In this document: piece after piece, positions 50,290 to 57,730 of the stretch
Layout: every line of letters begins with the position of its first letter
How positions within the stretch are numbered: position 1 is the first letter of the stretch
DNA from: Calidifontimicrobium sp035325925
Lineage (GTDB): Bacteria; Pseudomonadota; Gammaproteobacteria; Burkholderiales; Burkholderiaceae_C
Length of the DNA stretch: 64,000 nt
Direction of reading: 5' to 3'
Assembly (NCBI RefSeq): GCF_035325925.1
Contig: NZ_DAOKZA010000007.1
Location: 40,442-104,441, forward strand
The notes under the pieces: generated by a model
Seen by the model: the letters and a program-made list of their open reading frames with translations, nothing else
What the model was told of the DNA's origin: nothing
Database searches by the model: none
Program-made: the position numbers and the translations under genes

Positions 50290-51153
50290 ATGAGAAGGCT
50301 GCGACCTGCCGCATCGGGTGAGCCCCGCCTGCCGCGCCGTCGCCTGCTCGGCGCCGCGGCCGCCGTGCTCGCCGGCGCCGCGACAGGTGCCGTGCCGCTG
50401 CACGCTCTGGCATCGAAGGGCGACGAGCGCATCGCCGTCGTGATCGGCAACGCGGCGTACAAGGTGGCGCCGCTGAAGAACCCGGTCAACGACGCCAAGG
50501 CGGTGGCGGCACGCCTGCGTGGCCTGGGCTACTCGGTCGGGCTGCACGAGAACACCTCGCTGCGCGAGCTGATCGAAAGCCTGCGCGACTTCTCGCTGCG
50601 CGCCGCACGCGCGCAGGTGCGCCTGTTGTTCTATGCCGGCCACGGCGTGCAGCTGCGCGGACGCAACTACCTGCTGCCGGTCGACGCCGACCCGCAGACC
50701 GAAGAGGAGATCGTCCGCCAGGGGGCCGACGTCGCCGCCTTCGTCGACCGGCTCAGCGCGATCCCGCACGGCATCAACATCGTCGTGCTCGACGCCTGCC
50801 GCGTGAACCCGTTCGCCGGCGGCGTGATCGTCGGGCCCGACGGTCGCCGACTCAAGTTCCGCGGCTCGACGCCGGCCGGCCTGGCCCCGCTCGACGCCCC
50901 GGTCGGGACGATGGTCGCGTTCTCGACGTCGCCGAACGGCGTGGCGCTGGACAACCCGGCCGGGCCCCACAGCGTGTACACCAAGCACCTGCTCGCGCAC
51001 CTCGACACACCGGGGCTGCCGATCGAGCAGGTGTTCAAGCGCGTGCGCATCGGCGTCGCCGAGGACACTGCACGCGTGCAGGTCCCGTGGGAGTCGTCGA
51101 GCCTGACGGCCGACTTCTGCTTCCGGCCGTCGGCGCAGGGCCGCTGCGGCTGA
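50290..51153 (+). CDS. Caspase-family protein (peptidase C14), exported
   Basis: A 287-residue caspase-like protein. The N-terminus carries Arg-Arg-Arg-Leu-Leu-Gly before a hydrophobic core, which fits a Tat or Sec signal. The fold begins Ile-Ala-Val-Val-Ile-Gly-Asn-Ala-Ala-Tyr. The catalytic dyad is His118 in Tyr-Ala-Gly-His-Gly and Cys170 in Leu-Asp-Ala-Cys-Arg. An earlier ATG at 50275 is possible; the GGAAG ribosome site favours 50290. It is the third gene of the sigma operon, 18 bases after the anti-sigma stop, so it is under the same control. Its target protein is unknown. Confidence 0.88.
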   Translation: MRRLRPAASGEPRLPRRRLLGAAAAVLAGAATGAVPLHALASKGDERIAVVIGNAAYKVAPLKNPVNDAKAVAARLRGLGYSVGLHENTSLRELIESLRDFSLRAARAQVRLLFYAGHGVQLRGRNYLLPVDADPQTEEEIVRQGADVAAFVDRLSAIPHGINIVVLDACRVNPFAGGVIVGPDGRRLKFRGSTPAGLAPLDAPVGTMVAFSTSPNGVALDNPAGPHSVYTKHLLAHLDTPGLPIEQVFKRVRIGVAEDTARVQVPWESSSLTADFCFRPSAQGRCG

Positions 51154-51177
51154 GCTGCGCCTCGCGGCGACCCGCAC

Positions 51178-52137
51178 TCAGGCGTGGTCGGCGATGAACT
51201 GCACCAGGTCGTCGGCGAACCGCCAGGGCTCGCTGTAGTGCGGCGAGTGGCCGGCCTGCGGGTAAACCCGCACCTGGGCGTGCGGTACCGCCTGCCGGTA
51301 CCAGGCACCCAGAGGCAACCCGCCGTAGTGCGAGCTGCGCCCGCCGAGCACCACCATCAGCGGCGCGTCCAGCCGCGACAGCGAGTGCCGGAAGTCGGCC
51401 GCCACCAGCGACTCGGCGAGGTCGAGCAGCGGCGCCGCCTCGACGCGACCCAGCCAGCGACGCAGCCACCGCCCGAGGGTCGCTTCGGGTCGAAGGTACG
51501 GCTTCAGACGCTCGCCCGCCACCGCCTCGATCTCGGCGGCGACCGTCTCGGCCAGGTTGAGCCGGGCGCCGGCGATCAGGCTGTGCAGCATCGGCGCGCT
51601 GCAGCTGCCGAACAGCCCCAGCCCCCAGTGCTCGTCGGTCACGATGCGCGGGGACTGGTCGACGAGCACCACCGCGGCCACGCGCGCGGTGCCGTGGTCG
51701 TGCAGATACTGCATCACCGTCAGCGCCCCCATCGAGTGGCCGACCAGCACGGCGCGACCGAGGTCGAAGTGGTCGATCAGGTCGCGCAGATCGTGCGCCA
51801 GGCGCGCCAACGTGATCACCCCCTCGACCGGTCGGCAGCGGCCGTGGCCGCGGCCGTCCCACGCGTACGCGCGATGCCTGCGCGACAGCCGGCGCGCCAC
51901 CGGCATCCACTGGCGGTGCGAGCAGCCGAGCCCGTGCACCAGCACCACCGGGCTGCCCTGCCCGATGACGCGCACAGGAATCGGCTGTCCGTCGCCGGCG
52001 GGGTAGGCGACGAACTCGCCCCCGCGCAGTCGCGCGGTGCCGAGCCAACCGAGGTTGTGCAGCGCCCCCAGCAGGTCGACGAACCCGGTCAGCCGCCGCG
52101 TTCGGTGGCCTGACCCGGCGGGCTCGGTGGGGGGCAT
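51178..52137 (-). CDS. Alpha/beta-fold hydrolase
   Basis: A 319-residue protein with an alpha/beta-hydrolase fold. The oxyanion motif is Val-His-Gly-Leu-Gly, the nucleophile elbow Gly-His-Ser-Met-Gly, and the late His lies in Ala-Gly-His-Ser-Pro-His. It resembles lactonases and esterases with a generic substrate range. It is transcribed opposite to the caspase-fibre region on both sides and may be unrelated. The ATG at 52137 leaves an acceptable 66-base gap before the promoter at 52203; the longer frame upstream crosses that promoter. Confidence 0.86.
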   Translation of the reverse strand: MPPTEPAGSGHRTRRLTGFVDLLGALHNLGWLGTARLRGGEFVAYPAGDGQPIPVRVIGQGSPVVLVHGLGCSHRQWMPVARRLSRRHRAYAWDGRGHGRCRPVEGVITLARLAHDLRDLIDHFDLGRAVLVGHSMGALTVMQYLHDHGTARVAAVVLVDQSPRIVTDEHWGLGLFGSCSAPMLHSLIAGARLNLAETVAAEIEAVAGERLKPYLRPEATLGRWLRRWLGRVEAAPLLDLAESLVAADFRHSLSRLDAPLMVVLGGRSSHYGGLPLGAWYRQAVPHAQVRVYPQAGHSPHYSEPWRFADDLVQFIADHA

Positions 52138-52202
52138 GGACGGTGCGACGGTGGCCGAGGCGGCATCGCAGCCAATCCTAGCCCGTGGAAGACGCAAAAA
52201 GC

Positions 52203-52229
52203 TTGAACCACCGGCGCGGGGGCCGCAAC
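52203..52229 (+). promoter_or_regulatory. ECF-type promoter, site 2 (repeat-protein operon)
   Basis: TTGAACC (52203-52209), 15 bases, then GCAAC, with the same spacing as sites 1 and 3 and a GCAAAAA stretch directly upstream. It lies 77 bases before the repeat-protein start. The rightward gene group 52306-55311 would be its target. Confidence 0.72.
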
Positions 52230-52305
52230 CCATGGAGCGGATGGCAAGCAATTCAGCAACGCCACCAAACCCGAAACCTCAACCCCTGATCACTGGAGAC
52301 CCATC

Positions 52306-52878
52306 ATGCAAACCTTCCGCAAGACCGCCCTGTTCCTGGCCCTCGGTGTCGTCGTCGCCGGCGCGATGGCCGGCGAGATCCGCGACTCCGCCGTGTCGGC
52401 CAGCGGCGTCGTCAACAGCTCCGTCGGCCTGGCATCGAGCGCGCTGCAGAACATCGGCGTGGCCGAGGGCAACGGCAAGATCCGCAACTCGGCGGTGATC
52501 GTCAACGGTGCGTCGAACACGTCGATCGGCCTGGCGTCGAGCGCGCGGCAGAACATCGGCCACGTGAGCGGCAACGGCCAGATCAACCGCAGCACGGTGA
52601 TGGTCACCGGTGCGAGCAACACGTCGGTCGGGCTGGCCAGCACGGCGCGTCAGGACATCGGCTTCGCCCGCGACAACGGCCGCGTCCAGGACTCGTTCGT
52701 CAGCGTCGCCGGCGCGGTGAACACCGCGGCGGGGCTGGCCTCGACGGCGCGGCAGGAGATCGGCGGCGCGTCGGGCAACGGCGAACTGCGCAACTCCTTC
52801 GTCCTCGCCAACGGCGCGTTCAACTCGGCGGGCGGCCTGGCCTCGACGGCGACGCAACGCATCGGCGTGGCACGCTGA
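52306..52878 (+). CDS. Secreted repeat protein, five 34-residue repeats (fibre subunit candidate)
   Basis: A 190-residue protein. A signal peptide of about 22 residues ends in Ala-Met-Ala. The remainder is five head-to-tail repeats of 34 residues; the last is slightly short. The consensus is Gly-x-Ile-Arg-Asn-Ser-x-Val, a Gly and Asn, then Gly-Leu-Ala-Ser-x-Ala-x-Gln-x-Ile-Gly and a final Gly/Asp-Asn. Regular Gln, Asn and Gly positions resemble curlin-type or beta-solenoid repeats, but the curlin consensus is not matched exactly. It is the first gene after promoter site 2. It may be a secreted fibre or surface-layer subunit. Confidence 0.7.
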   Translation: MQTFRKTALFLALGVVVAGAMAGEIRDSAVSASGVVNSSVGLASSALQNIGVAEGNGKIRNSAVIVNGASNTSIGLASSARQNIGHVSGNGQINRSTVMVTGASNTSVGLASTARQDIGFARDNGRVQDSFVSVAGAVNTAAGLASTARQEIGGASGNGELRNSFVLANGAFNSAGGLASTATQRIGVAR

Positions 52879-52967
52879 GTCCTTCGACCCGTCGGTGGGG
52901 TCTGCGACGCACGACGCCGCGGACCCCATCGTCACATCAGTCCGTCGTCCGACTGAAGGAGCACCCG

Positions 52968-53276
52968 ATGAACAAGCGCCTGTTCGGCAGTCTCGTCCTG
53001 GTCGCGATCGCGGCGCACGTCTCGCCGGCCTTCGCGTCCGAGGAGGAGTTCGACATCGACACCCGCTTCAGGGCGAAGATCGTCAAGGAGAAGGTGCGCC
53101 AGGCCGCGCTCGAGCGCAAGCTCGGCGCCCTGGGCAAGGGGCTTGACAGCCCCACCTGCGGCAGCCAAAACATCGGCAACATCGACACGGGTGGCCGCCC
53201 CGGAACCGCACCGCGCGAGGTGTTCGTCTTCGCACCGAACGCGATCAACATCGTCTCCGGCCGCGGCTGCAACTGA
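52968..53276 (+). CDS. Small exported protein with two cysteines
   Basis: A 102-residue protein with a signal peptide of about 23 residues ending Ala-Phe-Ala. A charged helical stretch follows, then a C-terminal region holding Cys-Gly-Ser-Gln-Asn-Ile-Gly-Asn and ending Gly-Arg-Gly-Cys-Asn. The Gln-Asn-Ile-Gly string is also the repeat core of the protein encoded just upstream, so this may be a minor subunit, nucleator or chaperone of the same fibre. The Cys pair may form a disulfide in the periplasm. No family is recognised. Confidence 0.6.
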   Translation: MNKRLFGSLVLVAIAAHVSPAFASEEEFDIDTRFRAKIVKEKVRQAALERKLGALGKGLDSPTCGSQNIGNIDTGGRPGTAPREVFVFAPNAINIVSGRGCN

Positions 53277-53303
53277 CTTCACGACCGCGGGAGCGCCACA
53301 GCC

Positions 53304-54965
53304 ATGAACGCCTGCCACCGCCCGATGCGCCCCAAGCGCTGGATGGTCACCCTGGCCGCCGCCACCGCCGTGCTCGCCGGTTGCGCGAGCGTCGACGTCA
53401 AGCAGCGCACGGTCGAGCAGACCCAGCCGATGCGCCAGGGGCCCGAGCAGGCCCCGTTCCGCACGATCACCGGCTTCGCGCCGGCGCTGCGCTGCATGGA
53501 CGGCATGCTCATCGACTACGGCGTGCGCGATGTCTCGATGCTGGTCGAGGAACTCGTCGACCAGACGAAGAAGGTCAACGTCGGGGCGCGCGACATGCTG
53601 ATCTCGGCGGTGTCGGACATGACGCGACGCAGTCGTGCGATCCGCCTCGTCGCCTTCGGCAAGGATGCGGGCAACGTCATCAGCTTCCTTGCTGCGGCGC
53701 AGCGCCAGAGCGCCTACGACGTGATCCCGACCTACGACATCAAGGGCTCGATCTCGCAGCTCGACGAGAACCTGATCCGCAACCAGAAGGACCTGGGCAT
53801 CGGCTTCCAGCCGTTCATCAACCTGGGCATCTCGCGCGACGCCGCGTCGACCATCCTCGGGCTCGACCTCAGCGTGCTGACCACCGAGGACATGTCGATC
53901 CTGCCTGGCGTGACTTCGCGCAACTCGGTGGTCATCCTCAAGCAGGGCAAGGGCTTCGACGGCGACGCTGCGTACCACAAGTTCGGCATCAGCTACAGCA
54001 TGAACCTCAGCCGCGCGGAGGGCCAGGCGCAGGCGCTGCGCGGACTGGTGGAGCTGGCGGTGATCGAACTGGTCGGCAAGCTGACGAAGACGCCGTACTG
54101 GCGCTGCCTCGGCGCCGACGCCGGCGCCAACGAAGAGATCAAGCTCGAGATGTCCGACTGGTACTACGCGATGGCCGCCAGCCGGCTCGAGCTGATCGCC
54201 TACTTCCAGAACCAGCTTCGCCGCCGCGGCTTCTACGACGGCCCGATCGACGGCGAGTTCAACCCGGCGATCGACGAAGCGATCGCCAGCTACCGCGGCG
54301 CGCTCGGGCTCAGCCGCGAGGCGGTGCTCGACGAGGCGTTCTTCGTCGCGTTCCTGAACGCCGACCACACGAAGATCGAGCGTCCCCCGACGCCGGCGCG
54401 GCTCGCCGTGGCCCCGCCGACGCCGTCGCCCGCCCCGCAACCTGCGCCTCAACCTGCGCCCCAACCCGCGCCGCAGCCGGCCGCGCCACCCGCTGCGTCG
54501 CCCGCCGCGCCTGCGGCGGTCGCCGAGGCGCCACCCGCGGTGCCGTTGGCGCTCACCCTGTCGACGCCGACTCGGCAGACGCGCTTCGCGCTCGGCGAGC
54601 CGATCGGGCTGCAGGTCAGGCTGACGCGCGACGCCTACGTGTACTGCTATCTTCAGGACGAAAACGCCCGGATCTCGCGCTTCTTCCCGAACCGCTTCGC
54701 GAAGGACGCGCTGGTATCGGCGTCCCGCCCGTTGGCGCTGCCCGGCGCGATGCGGTTCCAGCTGGCGATGACCAAACCGGGCGCGCAGGAGACGTTCGCC
54801 TGCTTCGCCACCGAGCGCGACGTGAGCGCCGAACTGCCCCCACAGGTCGTCGGCACCGACTTCGAGCCGCTCGCCGTGGGCTCGATGTCGCAGGTGCGCA
54901 GCGCGTTCGTCGCTGCAAGTCGCGGCGCGCTCGCCCAGGAGGTGATCCATGTTCAAGCCAAGTGA
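53304..54965 (+). CDS. CsgG-like lipoprotein with peptidoglycan-binding and DUF4384 domains
   Basis: A 553-residue protein with a lipobox Cys at about residue 27. Residues ~60-270 resemble CsgG/HfaB outer-membrane secretion subunits (Tyr-Asp-Ile-Lys-Gly-Ser-Ile-Ser at 144-151, then hydrophobic strands). Residues ~295-350 look like a peptidoglycan-binding unit, Phe-Tyr-Asp-Gly-Pro-Ile-Asp-Gly. A Pro/Ala/Gln linker (~360-420) leads to a DUF4384-like domain with Val-Tyr-Cys-Tyr-Leu-Gln-Asp-Glu. The context of secreted repeat subunits supports an export or anchoring role. The CsgG assignment is moderate; the DUF4384 assignment is stronger. Confidence 0.68.
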   Translation: MNACHRPMRPKRWMVTLAAATAVLAGCASVDVKQRTVEQTQPMRQGPEQAPFRTITGFAPALRCMDGMLIDYGVRDVSMLVEELVDQTKKVNVGARDMLISAVSDMTRRSRAIRLVAFGKDAGNVISFLAAAQRQSAYDVIPTYDIKGSISQLDENLIRNQKDLGIGFQPFINLGISRDAASTILGLDLSVLTTEDMSILPGVTSRNSVVILKQGKGFDGDAAYHKFGISYSMNLSRAEGQAQALRGLVELAVIELVGKLTKTPYWRCLGADAGANEEIKLEMSDWYYAMAASRLELIAYFQNQLRRRGFYDGPIDGEFNPAIDEAIASYRGALGLSREAVLDEAFFVAFLNADHTKIERPPTPARLAVAPPTPSPAPQPAPQPAPQPAPQPAAPPAASPAAPAAVAEAPPAVPLALTLSTPTRQTRFALGEPIGLQVRLTRDAYVYCYLQDENARISRFFPNRFAKDALVSASRPLALPGAMRFQLAMTKPGAQETFACFATERDVSAELPPQVVGTDFEPLAVGSMSQVRSAFVAASRGALAQEVIHVQAK

Positions 54966-55311
54966 CCTGGCGCGGCGCCTGCTCGCCGCCGGGGGCATCG
55001 TCGCCGCAGCGGCAGGCGGCCCGGCCAGCGCCCTCGCCGCCGTCTCGACGACGCCGCCGCGCGATGCCGCCGCCCCCGCCCGCGTCGACGGCGGCTACCA
55101 GATCCGCTGCTGGCAGCACGGGCGGCTGCTGTTCGAGGAAAACCACGTGACGTTGCCGCCCGACGGTACACGATATGCCCTGCGCATCGCCGCGACCGAC
55201 CGCACGGGCCGTCCGCTGTACGTGGCGCAGACGGACAGCGCCACCTGCTTGATCCGCGCCGCGGCCGACGCGCCGACCCCGGCGACGCCCGGCGGCGCCG
55301 CGCGTCGCTGA
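54949..55311 (+). CDS. Small exported protein of the fibre locus
   Basis: A 120-residue protein with an N-terminal signal sequence of about 30 residues. The mature part has Gln-Ile-Arg-Cys-Trp-Gln-His-Gly-Arg-Leu-Leu-Phe-Glu-Glu and, later, Asp-Arg-Thr-Gly-Arg-Pro-Leu-Tyr-Val-Ala with a Cys near Thr-Cys-Leu-Ile. It overlaps the upstream lipoprotein gene by 17 bases, so the two are translated together. The function is not known; a small periplasmic accessory factor is likely. Confidence 0.6.
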   Translation: MFKPSDLARRLLAAGGIVAAAAGGPASALAAVSTTPPRDAAAPARVDGGYQIRCWQHGRLLFEENHVTLPPDGTRYALRIAATDRTGRPLYVAQTDSATCLIRAAADAPTPATPGGAARR

Positions 55312-55421
55312 TCGACCCTCGGGCGCGGTGGCCGATGCGCTGCGCCCCGGTCTCGGGTCCGCGGCCGCGCCGCGCCGGCGCAACACATGGGCATCGAAGC
55401 TGGCAACCCACGGAGCCCACG

Positions 55422-55628
55422 ATGCCCACCATCACCCCCCAAGGCGCCTACGAACTGCGCTTCCGGTCGATCTTCGACACGGGCCGCGGCCTGGCCTTCC
55501 GCTGCGACGCGAACGGCCACGTCGACCTCGACGCGCTCAGCGAGACGGCGCGAGCCAACTACCTGTTCGCCCGCGCGATGGTCGGGCGCGACTACGCGGC
55601 GCCCGTCGTGCTGCCCACCGTGCATTGA
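55422..55628 (+). CDS. Small conserved hypothetical protein (68 aa)
   Basis: A 68-residue protein without a signal peptide. It has Tyr-Glu-Leu-Arg-Phe-Arg-Ser-Ile-Phe-Asp-Thr-Gly-Arg-Gly, then Phe-Arg-Cys-Asp, and a helical tail ending near Ala-Arg-Ala-Met-Val-Gly-Arg. I recall similar small proteins in other Burkholderiales with no function assigned. It lies directly upstream of promoter site 3. A GCAACACATGG string 38 bases upstream looks like a -10 half-site without a -35. Confidence 0.55.
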   Translation: MPTITPQGAYELRFRSIFDTGRGLAFRCDANGHVDLDALSETARANYLFARAMVGRDYAAPVVLPTVH

Positions 55629-55652
55629 CCGCGGCGGAAATCCACCGACGAT

Positions 55653-55679
55653 TTGAACCGCCGCGCCAGATGCCGCAAC
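55653..55679 (+). promoter_or_regulatory. ECF-type promoter, site 3 (OmpA-like gene)
   Basis: TTGAACC (55653-55659), 15 bases, then GCAAC. It lies 25 bases after the upstream stop and 39 bases before the OmpA-like start. Boxes and spacing are the same as at sites 1 and 2, and eight bases after TTGAACC also match site 1. Confidence 0.72.
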
Positions 55680-55717
55680 CCATGCACGAGTCCACCCGCT
55701 GCCACCAGGAGAAGCCC

Positions 55718-56260
55718 ATGTTCCGCACGCTGTCCGCTCTGACGCTCGCGACCGCCCTGCTGTCGGCATCCGCCTGGGCCGGCGACGTCGTCCATTACCG
55801 CGAAGGGCAGCAGCTGAACCCGGTCGACGTCGCGACGATCCTCGGCGGCTCGCCGCCGGCGCGCATCAAGACGCGCTCGATCCGGCTGCTCGACGACGCC
55901 CCCCCCGCGCAGGCCGAGCCTGCGGCGCAGGCGCTGTCGCTGCAGGTGCGGTTCAACTTCGACTCGGCCGAGATCGCACCCGCCGCCCGCCCGCAGCTCG
56001 ACGCGCTCGCCGACGGCATCAAGATGCTGCCCGCCGGCCGCTCGGTGCTGGTCGAAGGCCACACCGATGCGATCGGCAGCGAAGAGTACAACCGCATCCT
56101 GTCGCAGCGGCGCGCGCAGGCGGTCAAGCGCTACCTGGCCGTCGAGCACGGCATCGACCCGGCGCGCCTGCACACCGTCGGCTTCGGCGAAGACCGCACG
56201 ATCGCCGGGGTCGACCCGACGGCACCCGACAACCGCAGGGTGCAGTTCCGCGGCCTCTGA
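55718..56260 (+). CDS. OmpA-family peptidoglycan-associated protein
   Basis: A 180-residue protein. A signal peptide of about 20 residues ends in Ala-Trp-Ala-Gly. A C-terminal OmpA-like domain has Phe-Asn-Phe-Asp-Ser-Ala-Glu-Ile, Val-Glu-Gly-His-Thr-Asp-Ala-Ile-Gly-Ser and Gln-Arg-Arg-Ala-Gln-Ala-Val. Such domains bind peptidoglycan diaminopimelate. It has no lipobox, so it is soluble in the periplasm or bound by other parts. GGAGAAG upstream of the ATG is a good ribosome site. It converges with the lipoprotein gene 56310-57728. Confidence 0.88.
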   Translation: MFRTLSALTLATALLSASAWAGDVVHYREGQQLNPVDVATILGGSPPARIKTRSIRLLDDAPPAQAEPAAQALSLQVRFNFDSAEIAPAARPQLDALADGIKMLPAGRSVLVEGHTDAIGSEEYNRILSQRRAQAVKRYLAVEHGIDPARLHTVGFGEDRTIAGVDPTAPDNRRVQFRGL

Positions 56261-56309
56261 TGCCGACACCGGGCGCGGGTGTGCAGCAGCGCCCCCAGCC
56301 CGGCCGCAC

Positions 56310-57728
56310 TCAGGCCGGACAGTCCTTCACCGCGAAGTCGACGCGCCGGTCCAACGCATCGCGGGCGTCGTCGGTGCCCAGGCCCGACAGGTTCTGGCTG
56401 GACCCCTTGCCGATCGCCGTCGTGCGCTTGCCCAATGGCGGCGCGGCTGTGCTGATGCGCTGCTTGATGTACTGCGCGCGCATCAGCGACAGCCTCTCGT
56501 TCAACGGCTCGGGGCCGGTGCGGCTCGTGTGGCCGCTGATCTCGAGGCACGCCGTGCGCTGCGCCGTCTGGCGCGACAGCTGGGCGATCCACATGTGGTA
56601 CGGCCCGCTGATCTGGGGATCGGGCAGAAACTGCGTGGAGCCCGGACGGAACAGGAACTTCAGCCCGAGCTGGTTCTGTGCCAGGCCGAAGTCGACGATG
56701 CGTGCGAAGGCCTGCGCCGCTTCGTCGCGGCGGTTGAGCTTGCTGGCCGTCAGGTAGATGCCGTTGTGCACCCGCAGCTGGTCTCCGCCCGGCAGCCGCA
56801 GCACACCGCGGTAGATGTCCAGCGCCTCCTCGTAGAAGCCCTTCTCGTAGGCAATGATCGCGTCGTTGATCATCGCCGCGGCCATGATCCGGTCGTAGTA
56901 GGCCGGGTTGATCGGGTCGCCCGCCTTCGTCCCCTGGCAGGTGCGCACGTAGCCCTGCGTCGCCGGGTCGGGCGCCCAGGCCGGGCTGTCGAGAAAGAAC
57001 GCCGTGGGCGTCATGTCCACACCGTCCATCGCGGCGCGCGCGAACCCCTTCGAGACGATCAGGCCGGTGCGCAGGTCGACGAGTGCCAGGCAGACGCGAT
57101 GCCAGTCCTTGCCGGGCTTGTTGCTGCCGTCGGCGTGCACCGCCGTGAAGGTGCCGACGAACAGCATCGGCCCCTTGGCCAGCGTCGCCGTCGTGAACGG
57201 CTGCAGGTCGAACTGCGGATAGCGGGCCTTGACCAGCTCGGTGATGCGCGCCTCGATGCCTTCGGTGGCGATCGTCTGGTAGCCGGACACGCCGTCGACC
57301 AGCGGGTCGATGACCAGCGGCACCTTGGGTGCGTTGCCGCGCCCGGTCGCGGCAGGGTCGATCTTGGCGTTGCCGAACAGGTTGTTGGCGGCGAACATCA
57401 CCGCGTCGGCGAGCGGCATGATCGGCGGCAACGCAGGGGGCGCCGGCGGCGCGGCTGGGGCCGTGGCCGGCGCCGCCGCGGCGGGTGGCGCTGCCGCGAC
57501 CGCCGCGGCCGGTGCCGGTGCCGCCGCCGGTGCAGGCGGTGTCGCGGCGACCGCCGGCGCAGGCGGCGCCGGTCGCGGCGCAGCGGCCGCCGGGCTGGCA
57601 GCCATCGGCGGCCGCGACGGCTCAGCGGGTGGCTGCCACGCCGCGCACCCCGCGAGGGCGATCGCGGCGCCGGCCACGATGCAGCGTCTGACTTGCGTGA
57701 TCGACGTGCGGGCTTGAAGCGGGTCCAT
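56310..57728 (-). CDS. OmpA-domain lipoprotein with LpoB/FlgO-like region
   Basis: A 472-residue protein. The lipobox Cys is near residue 28, followed by a Pro/Ala-rich linker to about residue 100. A middle domain has Phe-Val-Gly-Thr-Phe-Thr and Leu-Ala-Leu-Val-Asp-Leu-Arg-Thr-Gly, resembling FlgO/LpoB-like envelope proteins. A TPR-like stretch follows (Ala-Tyr-Glu-Lys-Gly-Phe-Tyr-Glu-Glu-Ala), then a C-terminal OmpA-type domain with Ile-Ser-Gly-His-Thr-Ser. The start is the ATG at 57728 with an AGGAG site; it follows the caspase stop by two bases, so both are one operon. Confidence 0.82.
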   Translation of the reverse strand: MDPLQARTSITQVRRCIVAGAAIALAGCAAWQPPAEPSRPPMAASPAAAAPRPAPPAPAVAATPPAPAAAPAPAAAVAAAPPAAAAPATAPAAPPAPPALPPIMPLADAVMFAANNLFGNAKIDPAATGRGNAPKVPLVIDPLVDGVSGYQTIATEGIEARITELVKARYPQFDLQPFTTATLAKGPMLFVGTFTAVHADGSNKPGKDWHRVCLALVDLRTGLIVSKGFARAAMDGVDMTPTAFFLDSPAWAPDPATQGYVRTCQGTKAGDPINPAYYDRIMAAAMINDAIIAYEKGFYEEALDIYRGVLRLPGGDQLRVHNGIYLTASKLNRRDEAAQAFARIVDFGLAQNQLGLKFLFRPGSTQFLPDPQISGPYHMWIAQLSRQTAQRTACLEISGHTSRTGPEPLNERLSLMRAQYIKQRISTAAPPLGKRTTAIGKGSSQNLSGLGTDDARDALDRRVDFAVKDCPA

Positions 57729-57730
57729 GT

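Noticed and set aside
55376..55391. GCAACACATGG string upstream of the 68-aa gene as a fourth ECF promoter
   Set aside because: The -10-like half matches, but no TTGAACC or GAAC box lies 15 bases upstream, so it was not counted.
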